From: Candidatus Fibrimonadales bacterium
Lineage (GTDB): Bacteria > Fibrobacterota > Fibrobacteria > Fibrobacterales > Fibrobacteraceae
Assembly (NCBI GenBank): GCA_009777135.1
Contig: WRMM01000159.1
Location: 1 to 5,475, forward strand
Length of the DNA stretch: 5,475 nt
Direction: 5' to 3'
Part shown: positions 1 through 5,475 of the stretch, piece by piece
Layout: each line of letters begins with the position of its first letter
How positions within the stretch are numbered: the first letter of the stretch is position 1
Notes under the pieces: generated by a model
What the model saw: the letters and a program-made list of their open reading frames with translations, nothing else
What the model was told of the DNA's origin: nothing
Database searches by the model: none
Position numbers and translations under genes: made by a program

Positions 1-46
1 TATAATACAATTATATTTTTTTATTAATAACGAGAGCAATGGGGAC

Positions 47-93
47 AAACCCCCAAAAACGAACCCAGAAAGGAAAAACCCCCCCCAAACGAA
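47..93. repeat. imperfect direct repeat of a C-tract unit
   Basis: Two copies of a unit of the form AAA-C(n)-A(3-5)-CGAA are seen, at 47-63 with five C's and at 76-93 with eight C's. They lie just downstream of the ribE stop, on its 3' side. A short TGGGG/CCCCA hairpin (40-44 with 51-55) overlaps the first copy. It has no run of T's after it on the minus strand, so it is a poor intrinsic terminator. The rest of positions 1-101 is AT-rich with no gene that I can support. Confidence 0.5.
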
Positions 94-101
94 ATAAATA
101 T

Positions 102-724
<623 letters not shown>

Positions 725-725
<1 letters not shown>

Positions 726-2170
726 TATACCTTTACCTCTCCGCTGCTTGTGTGTTTCCAATCATTGAATGCTTCTATTGCAGGCTTTGCCTCAAAATTT
801 ACAAACTCTTCGGTTTGCTCGGGGGCGCGGCCTATGAATTTTTTCAAATCCAAAATGATTTCCAAATCTTTGCGTTCAAGTTTGAATTTGCCCGAAGCTA
901 AAATGCGTTCCAGCAAATCATTGCTTTTGCCCTCTGCTTTAACCGCATAAGCAGCCTGCTGAGACAAGGTTCTGATTTCTTCGTGCAAAATCTGGCGGTC
1001 GCCGCCTTTTTTTACCGCTTCCATTAAAATATTTTCGGTTGCCATAAAAGGCAGCTCTTCGTGTATGTGCCGCTCTATGATTTTTTGATATACCACCATT
1101 CCGTTTGCTACATTTTCCGCCAAAATCAGCATGGCATCCGTTGCTAAAAAAGCTTCCGGAATAGCAAGTCTTTTATTTGCGCTGTCGTCTAATGTGCGTT
1201 CAAACCATTGGGTGCTTTGCGTGAAAGCCGTGCTCTGGGGGAGCGCTATTACAAAGCGAGACAAGGAACATATACGTTCGCTGCGCATAGGATTTCTTTT
1301 ATACGCCATGGCAGAAGAGCCTATCTGGTCTTTTTCAAAAGGTTCTTCAATTTCTTTTAAACCCTGCATAATTCGCAAGTCTGTGGCAAATTTGCTGAGG
1401 CTCGTTGCAAGCGAGGCTAGGGCATTGTTTATAATGTAATCCCATTTGCGTGTATAGGTTTGCCCTGTAATTGTTAGAACTTTTTTAAAGCCCGCCTTTT
1501 CGCTTACAAAGGCATCAAGTTTTTTGATTTTTTCGTGGTCGCCGTTGAACAGCTCCATAAAGCTGGCTTGGGTTCCTGTTGTTCCCTTAACGCCGCGGAA
1601 TGGTAAAATTTCTATTAAGCGGTTTATTTCGTCCAAGTCTATTAAAAAATCTTGAATCCACATTGCAGCGCGTTTGCCGACTGTTGTTAGCTGAGCGGCT
1701 TGAAAATGCGTGCGCCCCAAAATTGGCATGTTTTTGTATTGCAATGCAAAGTTTGAAAGTTTGTCTATAACCCTGCACAGGCGGCGTCTGGTGAAAATCA
1801 AAGCCTGCTGCATTTGAATTAAATCTGTGTTGTCTCCAACGTAAGCGCTTGTTGCGCCAAGGTGTATTATGCCTTTTGCAAGCGTTGCCTGCATGCCGTA
1901 AGCATGAACGTGAGCCATAACATCATGGCGGCGGCGTTTTTCTTCTTCTGCGACAACATCCCAGTTTATATCGTTTTCAAAAGCCTTTAGCTGGGCTATT
2001 TGCTCTTCGCTAATGGGAAGCCCAAGCTCACGCTCGCCCTCTGCCAGCCAAACCCACAGTTTGCGCCAAGTTTGGTGCTTGAACTGCGGACTGAACAAAA
2101 AAAGCATTTCGTCAGATGAATATCTGGAAAGCAGTGGGCTTTCGTAAGTGTTTTTTTGCATTTTACTCAT
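725..2170 (-). CDS. purB: adenylosuccinate lyase, metazoan-type
   Basis: PurB cleaves fumarate from SAICAR in IMP synthesis and from adenylosuccinate in AMP synthesis. It acts as a cytosolic homotetramer of the fumarase/aspartase superfamily. The 481 residues contain all superfamily motifs: RHDVMAHVHAYG (81-92), the TSAYVGDNTD segment (107-116), RTHFQAAQLTTVGKR with H155, GTTGTQASF (196-204) and the mobile signature loop GSSAMAYKRNPMRSER (284-299, S285/S286). It matches human ADSL (484 residues) from the N-terminal SPLLSRYSSDEM through WLAEGE and PFMATEN, rather than the shorter B. subtilis type or the E. coli type. The start at 2170 overlaps the end of purE by 8 nt. A second ATG three codons later (2161) is an equally plausible start. 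Neither has a strong Shine-Dalgarno, so reinitiation after purE is likely. No motif residue appears to be missing. Confidence 0.97.
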
Positions 2171-2618
2171 CGCCCAAGCTTTTTCTGAAAGCCAGCAATT
2201 TCTCTTTTATCTCTGAATTTGAAAGAGATAAAATGGAAGCTGCCAAGTAAGCTGCATTTTTGCCGTTGTTGATTCCAACTGCGGCAACAACGATGCCTGG
2301 AGGCATTTGAGCCACCGAGTAAAGCGCATCTGCTCCGCCAAGAACGCCGCCATCGCAGGGTACGCCAATAACGGGCAAAATTGAGTGAGCGGCAATGCAG
2401 CCTGGCAATGCAGCCGAAAGACCAGCTACGCCAACCAGAACCTTCAAGCCTCTACCCTCGGCTTCTTTTGCATAGCGAGCTACCTTGTTAGGCGTGCGAT
2501 GCGCAGAAAGCACATTGTATTCCCAGGCTATGCCAAGTTCGTCCAAAGTTGAGGTTATTTTGTCCACAACTGGCTTATCTGACGCAGACCCGCTAAGAAT
2601 GCCAACAAGAGCGCTCAT
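2163..2618 (-). CDS. purE: PurE, N5-CAIR mutase / AIR carboxylase family
   Basis: PurE makes 4-carboxy-5-aminoimidazole ribonucleotide (CAIR), the step before SAICAR synthetase and PurB in purine synthesis. The 151-residue protein starts with the phosphate-binding GILSGSASD (6-14) and carries SAHRTP (38-43, catalytic H40), both typical of class I. Then come AGLSAALPG (65-73) and GVPCDGGVLGGADALYSVAQ (85-104), followed by MPPG and a VGINNGKNAAYLA tail. Two positions differ from E. coli PurE as I recall it. The histidine of GAAHLPG is alanine (A70), and the VQS loop reads CDGG. Whether it acts as an N5-CAIR mutase, needing PurK, or as a direct AIR carboxylase cannot be told, since no purK is in the window. 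The start lies 1 nt after the ferredoxin stop (TAA-T-ATG). The gene is co-directional with purB and overlaps it. Confidence 0.94.
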   Translation of the reverse strand: MSALVGILSGSASDKPVVDKITSTLDELGIAWEYNVLSAHRTPNKVARYAKEAEGRGLKVLVGVAGLSAALPGCIAAHSILPVIGVPCDGGVLGGADALYSVAQMPPGIVVAAVGINNGKNAAYLAASILSLSNSEIKEKLLAFRKSLGDE

Positions 2619-2619
2619 A

Positions 2620-2844
2620 TTAATTTGCCCTTGTTTCTGAGCCGTCTAAAGCGTAAGCTATAGTCGCAACCGGGCAGCTATCTGCAGCCTCTTTGATTCC
2701 TTCTTCGTTTGCGGCAAAATCTGCGCCTTCTTTGACTACCATTTTTTCTGGTACTTCAAAAACAGCCTCGCACACCGCTTCGCATGCGCCGCACATTGTG
2801 CATTCATTTTCCGACTCATCTAGCCAAACTTTGGTAATAGCCAT
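2620..2844 (-). CDS. single-cluster [4Fe-4S] ferredoxin
   Basis: A 74-residue acidic electron carrier, expected in the cytosol. Cysteines occur as C15-x2-C18-x2-C21-x3-C25 and then a distant C57-P58 in the segment EAADSCPVATIAY. This matches Thermotoga-type monocluster ferredoxins, in which the first three cysteines and the distant CP ligate one [4Fe-4S] cluster. A second CxxCxxC motif is absent, so it is not a two-cluster clostridial ferredoxin. C25 corresponds to a position that forms a disulfide in the Thermotoga protein, but its partner cysteine is missing here. The gene heads the purE-purB-ribE unit, with a strong Shine-Dalgarno five bases before the ATG and a 1-nt gap to purE. Its redox partner is not evident. 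No enzyme in the cluster is known to need a ferredoxin, so the placement may reflect co-expression only. Confidence 0.93.
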   Translation of the reverse strand: MAITKVWLDESENECTMCGACEAVCEAVFEVPEKMVVKEGADFAANEEGIKEAADSCPVATIAYALDGSETRAN

Positions 2845-2849
2845 AAGAA

Positions 2850-2855
2850 CTCCTT
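2850..2855 (-). promoter_or_regulatory. Shine-Dalgarno site for the ferredoxin gene
   Basis: Read on the minus strand the sequence is AAGGAG followed by TTCTT and the ATG, giving a five-base spacing. It is the strongest ribosome binding site in the window and fixes the ferredoxin start. It also shows that this organism uses Shine-Dalgarno initiation for at least some genes. Confidence 0.85.
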
Positions 2856-2877
2856 TTTTGTTTATTTGCGAGTTAAT

Positions 2878-2899
2878 ATAGAAAATGCTATTTTCCTAT
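2878..2899. promoter_or_regulatory. dyad in the divergent intergenic region, possible operator
   Basis: GAAAAT-GCT-ATTTTC (2881-2895) is a perfect 6-3-6 inverted repeat. Allowing one bulged C, it extends to ATAG at 2878-2881 and CTAT at 2896-2899. It sits between two divergent genes, upstream of both. An AT-rich TATATT on the minus strand (2875-2880) could be a -10 box for the ferredoxin operon, and the dyad would then lie just upstream of it. No convincing -35 was found for either direction. The regulatory role is inferred from position and symmetry only. Confidence 0.35.
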
Positions 2900-2916
2900 T
2901 TTTTACATTCTTCAAT

Positions 2917-4026
2917 ATGTTGCAGAAAATTCCGTTGAAATTTCTTGTTGGCGCAGCGATATTTTTGTTTGCCGTCTTATTTGTGCTTATAATTGCAAAT
3001 AATGCTAAAAAAACGGAATCTGTGAAACTGGAGCAGAAAGCTGCGCAGGAGGCGAGCGTAAGCGAGGCTTTGCTTTTAGACAAAAATCTTCAAAATGCGC
3101 TTAACGTGCACAGGGTAATTTCGCTAAAGCGCCAAAGAGCCGATACAGCAAGAGCGGATACTCTTTCTGTGGGCGAAATATGGCTTGTTCCAAACGGGAT
3201 GTCTATCCCAAACTACATGCTGCGCGCTTCCAAGGAAATAGAAAGGTGCAGGGGAAAGGTTAATTGGATGAGAGAAATAAGGAATGGAAAAGCTGCATTG
3301 CTGAAATACGAAGGCGAGCAGGGGAGCTATCCGCTTACCGAAGTTCGCATAGTGGACACGCTGTGGAGGCCGAATTCTTCAAAGTTAGCGGTGGTTTTGG
3401 CAGTGCGGGAGCAGAACAGAGTTTTGAGAAATAATCCGGAAATATTGAGAAAGCTTGATTTTGCCTATAATTTGCTGATTCCCTCTTCAAGACCGGAGCT
3501 TTTGGGGGCAGGCAAAAAAACAAATGCGCATATTATTCCCTGGGTTCCCATGGAAAGCCGTGCCAGGATGATTTATGATATAGAAAGAAAATCGCAAATT
3601 CCGATTGGGGTAACTAGCGAGAAAGAACTTATTGCAAGGCTAGACGGACATTTTAGAAGGTTTGATAATGTAAGCGGTTTTGCCGCTCTTCATGGAGAGG
3701 ATTTTTTGATTCATCAGGCCTCTGTTGATTTGCTTGAAAACGTGCTGGCTTCAAAAAAAATGTGGTTTTGGGATTTGACGGCAAGAGGAACAGCAAGCCT
3801 ATTGCCGCCTAGCGAATGTGCTAAAAAGGGGATAAGATGCCGCAAAAATTTGTTGGAGGCTGAGTCTGAGTCTCAAGTAAAAAAAGCGCTTGAGCAGGCG
3901 CGTCAAAACGGCAAAGCGATTTTGCTGTTTGAACTTACGGAAAGAAGCATAAATCTTTTGGAAAATTTGCAAAGCATATCAGAAAAGCAGGGAACAAATC
4001 TAGTGTATGCGGGAGAGGTGTTTTGA
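2917..4026 (+). CDS. membrane-anchored divergent polysaccharide deacetylase-like protein, probable pseudoenzyme
   Basis: A 369-residue protein with a single N-terminal membrane anchor (about 8-28, LKFLVGAAIFLFAVLFVLII after a short basic N-terminus), then a charged linker (30-80) and a domain placed outside the inner membrane. From about 155 to 369 it follows the order of the divergent polysaccharide deacetylase family (Polysacc_deac_2): KLAVVLAV (156-163), NLLIPSSRPE (185-194), PWVPMES (208-214), IPIGVTSEKEL (228-238), a segment ending in FWDLTARGTAS (284-294), CAKKGIRCRKN (301-311) and a C-terminal helix-strand pair. The metal and catalytic motifs of active members are not there: the DD after the first strand, the HLPME histidine, NNHMGS, FLD and GH. 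ATG at 2917 was preferred over an upstream TTG (2866) because it places the anchor normally and leaves the intergenic dyad noncoding. No Shine-Dalgarno is visible. Family assignment is moderately sure, and loss of catalysis is inferred. Confidence 0.72.
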   Translation: MLQKIPLKFLVGAAIFLFAVLFVLIIANNAKKTESVKLEQKAAQEASVSEALLLDKNLQNALNVHRVISLKRQRADTARADTLSVGEIWLVPNGMSIPNYMLRASKEIERCRGKVNWMREIRNGKAALLKYEGEQGSYPLTEVRIVDTLWRPNSSKLAVVLAVREQNRVLRNNPEILRKLDFAYNLLIPSSRPELLGAGKKTNAHIIPWVPMESRARMIYDIERKSQIPIGVTSEKELIARLDGHFRRFDNVSGFAALHGEDFLIHQASVDLLENVLASKKMWFWDLTARGTASLLPPSECAKKGIRCRKNLLEAESESQVKKALEQARQNGKAILLFELTERSINLLENLQSISEKQGTNLVYAGEVF

Positions 4027-4044
4027 TTTTCTATCTTCTATTCT

Positions 4045-5202
4045 GTGCCAGAAGTTTTAGTAAATAGGCAGTTATATGGGCGGGTGCTGCGAATACTCCG
4101 AATATGCGCTTATTTTCCGGTTTTTTATTTTATATGGGCAGACCATTCCAAGCTTGCCGCTGTAAATATAAGCGTTATTTTGGTGGCGGCTTGGTATTTG
4201 TATTTCAAAGTTCGCCAGCAAGATACAGAAAAGCCTTACTACCAGCTATGGCTCTCCTTTGTTGAGGGAATTTTTGCCTTTGCGGTTATGCTCTGCATTT
4301 TTATAAGGGATTCTAAGATAGAGGTTAGGGAACCAGAAATGATGCTTGGCATAGGTTGCGTTCTGTTTTTGGCCAGAGTTGTTTCAAGAACGCTTTACCT
4401 GCTTTCAATGCTGCGTGAGGGCAAGCCGCTTTGGGTTAGCGGTTTTTGGACCAAGGCAACAACGCTGAGCATAAATGCCACAATGCTGGTTTATGTTTTG
4501 AATTTGGAAGATTACCAGCAAATTTGCATGGGTTCTTCAATGCTTCTTATGTTTGCTTCTGGCGTGTCTTTTGCTTATCGCTACTACCGCGACCCTATGC
4601 ATCGCAAGCCGCTTTCCGTTTCAAATCAATTGACAATGAGCCGCATAGTTTTAACGCCTGTGTTTTTGTGGGTGTTTTTTTACGATAATAATTTGAATTA
4701 CGAAGACAATAGCTTGGTTTTCAAAATTTTGGCTTTGGTGATGGTTGCAGCCTTTATGGTGACGGATTTTTTAGATGGGTATTTGGCGCGCAAATGGGGC
4801 GAGGTATCGGCGCTTGGCAAATATTTAGACCCTTTTTCCGATAAAATTTCAAACATGACCGTGTTTCTATGCTTCTTAGCCTCTGATTATGCGCCGGTTT
4901 GGATGGTAGCGTTGATTTATTTTAGAGAAGCAAGCGTTGAGACTTTGCGAACTTTAGCCGCTGGCGAGGGAATATCCATGCCCGCTCGCAAAACCGGCAA
5001 ATGGAAAACCGCAATTCAAGGCACGGGGATTCTGATAATCCTTGTAGGCGCATTGGATCCCATTGGCGGTTTGATTCCTAACTGGGCAGAGATTTGGGAA
5101 TATTTGCCTTACTCTGTTATGGGTATAATAACTTTTGTAACCGTAGCCAGCGGGATAGATTATTTTGTAGCTGGCAAGGATGTGTTGAAGAAGTATGTGT
5201 AA
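4045..5202 (+). CDS. pgsA: CDP-alcohol phosphatidyltransferase, PgsA-like, with extra N-terminal membrane half
   Basis: The C-terminal half (about 190-385) is a complete CDP-alcohol phosphatidyltransferase. It holds the full motif D241-x2-D244-G-x2-A-R-x8-G-x3-D262-x3-D266, preceded by LTMSRIVLTPVF and followed by FREASVETLRTLAAGEG and ARKTGKWKT. These suit phosphatidylglycerophosphate synthase, which joins CDP-diacylglycerol and glycerol-3-phosphate in the inner membrane. The glycerol-phosphate substrate is inferred. At 385 residues it is about twice the usual 180-200. The extra 190 residues hold roughly six membrane segments (15-31, 37-54, 67-87, 98-122, 136-152, 157-180) that look like a degenerate copy of the same fold without its aspartates. 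The GTG at 4045 is the only start that keeps the whole N-terminal half. It has no Shine-Dalgarno and lies 18 nt after, and in frame with, the TGA of the previous gene, so coupling or readthrough is likely. Confidence 0.88.
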   Translation: MPEVLVNRQLYGRVLRILRICAYFPVFYFIWADHSKLAAVNISVILVAAWYLYFKVRQQDTEKPYYQLWLSFVEGIFAFAVMLCIFIRDSKIEVREPEMMLGIGCVLFLARVVSRTLYLLSMLREGKPLWVSGFWTKATTLSINATMLVYVLNLEDYQQICMGSSMLLMFASGVSFAYRYYRDPMHRKPLSVSNQLTMSRIVLTPVFLWVFFYDNNLNYEDNSLVFKILALVMVAAFMVTDFLDGYLARKWGEVSALGKYLDPFSDKISNMTVFLCFLASDYAPVWMVALIYFREASVETLRTLAAGEGISMPARKTGKWKTAIQGTGILIILVGALDPIGGLIPNWAEIWEYLPYSVMGIITFVTVASGIDYFVAGKDVLKKYV

Positions 5203-5216
5203 TATGATTTTTAAAT

Positions 5217-5239
5217 AAAATGGCTTTTTTAGCTGTTTT
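5217..5239 (+). terminator. weak hairpin after pgsA, possible intrinsic terminator
   Basis: AAAATGGCT (5217-5225) pairs with AGCTGTTTT (5231-5239) over nine positions, two of them G-T wobbles, around a five-T loop. It begins 14 bases after the pgsA stop. The 3' arm ends in TTTT but no longer T-run follows. A wider arm pair, ATGATTT (5204-5210) and AAATCAT (5245-5251), encloses it. Low GC makes it a weak candidate. Confidence 0.35.
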
Positions 5240-5248
5240 GCAAGAAAT

Positions 5249-5262
5249 CATGTCCCATGTCC
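5249..5262. repeat. heptamer duplication CATGTCC x 2
   Basis: CATGTCC occurs twice in tandem, and a related ACATGTCG follows at 5279-5286. It is noncoding as far as can be seen. It has the same seven-base period as the array at the other end of the window but a different unit. Confidence 0.6.
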
Positions 5263-5306
5263 CAGCCAATGCAGCTCCACATGTCGCTTTTTCCATGCTT
5301 CAGAAC

Positions 5307-5342
5307 ATTAAGTTTGACTTAATCAGCATTGTCTTATATTTA
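5307..5342 (+). promoter_or_regulatory. possible sigma70-type promoter with overlapping dyad operator
   Basis: TTGACT (5314-5319) is a good -35 box. A -10 could be TATTTA at 5337-5342 (17-bp spacer) or TATATT at 5335-5340 (15-bp spacer). A perfect inverted repeat, ATTAAGT-TTG-ACTTAAT (5307-5323), covers the -35. Repressor binding there would block transcription. The promoter would drive the gene beginning at 5448 with a leader of about 100 nt. This is a prediction from sequence only. Confidence 0.35.
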
Positions 5343-5447
5343 TGAGTAGGAGGGTTTGAAGTGGGGAATGTGGCTCTATAAGCTTATTCTGAAAATACTG
5401 CAAATTCTATAAATTCTGGTTCAGACAGAAAGCAACGGAGTTCAGCA

Positions 5448-5475
5448 ATGAACAACTCACCTCACCGCAGAGAAT
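5448..5475 (+). CDS. start of an unidentified gene, cut by the window edge
   Basis: An ATG at 5448 opens a frame (M-N-N-S-P-H-R-R-E) that runs to the end of the window. GGAG at 5437-5440 lies seven bases upstream, a good Shine-Dalgarno spacing, and a possible promoter lies about 100 nt further up. Nine codons are too few to recognise a family. A short open frame also enters from the right edge on the minus strand (22 codons, ending near 5410), but it shows no supporting signals. Confidence 0.4.

Noticed and set aside
41..86. G-quadruplex on the minus strand from the G8, G3 and G5 runs
   Set aside because: Loops of roughly 9-12 bases and only three separate runs make a stable quadruplex unlikely.
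726..761. Twelve-codon upstream extension of riboflavin synthase
   Set aside because: MFTGIV is the conserved N-terminus, and the extension would sit inside the end of purB.
2866..2916. TTG start giving the deacetylase-like protein 17 more residues
   Set aside because: No Shine-Dalgarno is present, the added residues (hydrophobic and Phe-rich) would precede the natural anchor, and the region contains the intergenic dyad.
2845..2916. FMN or purine riboswitch upstream of the ferredoxin-purE-purB-ribE unit
   Set aside because: The leader is far too short and AT-rich to hold either aptamer, and none of their conserved core sequences is present.
4024..4026. TGA read as tryptophan or another amino acid (genetic code change)
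   Set aside because: TGG encodes tryptophan throughout, and ribE ends at a TGA directly after its expected C-terminal helix. A special code is not needed.
5356..5412. Tiny hydrophobic peptide (14 residues from the ATG at 5368, or 18 from the TTG at 5356) after AGGAGGG at 5348-5354
   Set aside because: The spacing is wrong for either start (14 bases to the ATG, about 1-2 to the TTG), and the predicted transcript would begin at or inside the AGGAGGG. A leader peptide is possible but unsupported.
5203..5475. Insertion sequence end or mobile-element boundary
   Set aside because: No terminal inverted repeat or target duplication can be seen, and the frame at the right edge is too short to show a transposase.

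Overview
The window reads as an ordinary bacterial chromosome segment, around 40-45% G+C by eye, with two divergent gene blocks and no RNA genes, complete mobile elements or CRISPR arrays. The taxon cannot be fixed from sequence alone. A metazoan-type adenylosuccinate lyase, an N-terminally anchored 'divergent polysaccharide deacetylase' relative, a Thermotoga-like single-cluster ferredoxin and short heptamer repeats suggest a Gram-negative anaerobe, possibly of the FCB/Fibrobacterota kind. This is an inference with low confidence.

Left block (114-2844, minus strand) is a tightly packed unit transcribed right to left: ferredoxin, purE, purB, riboflavin synthase (ribE). Gene junctions are 1 nt apart, an 8-nt overlap and a TAATG stop/start overlap, so translational coupling is likely. 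PurE and PurB are purine-pathway enzymes leading to AMP and GTP. GTP is the precursor of riboflavin, whose last step RibE catalyses, so the cluster links purine and flavin supply. The 3' end of ribE runs into a 4.6-copy heptamer array that supplies the gene's last codons and stop. Positions 1-101 hold only C-tracts and AT-rich sequence.

The intergenic region (2845-2916) contains a strong Shine-Dalgarno site for the ferredoxin and a dyad that may be an operator for one or both divergent units.

Right block (2917-5202, plus strand) holds two membrane-associated proteins. The first is anchored and carries a polysaccharide-deacetylase-2-like fold in which every catalytic motif looks lost. The second is a CDP-alcohol phosphatidyltransferase (PgsA-like) whose first half, read closely, looks like a degenerate second copy of the same six-helix fold. 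Both ORFs lie in one reading frame, separated by a single TGA, and neither has a visible Shine-Dalgarno. Together they look like an envelope/phospholipid unit.

The right end (5203-5475) has a weak terminator-like hairpin, a heptamer duplication, a possible promoter with a perfect 7-3-7 dyad over its -35 box, and the probable first nine codons of a further gene cut by the window edge.

The best candidates for something undescribed are the active-plus-degenerate tandem CDP-alcohol phosphatidyltransferase and its pairing with a deacetylase-like pseudoenzyme.
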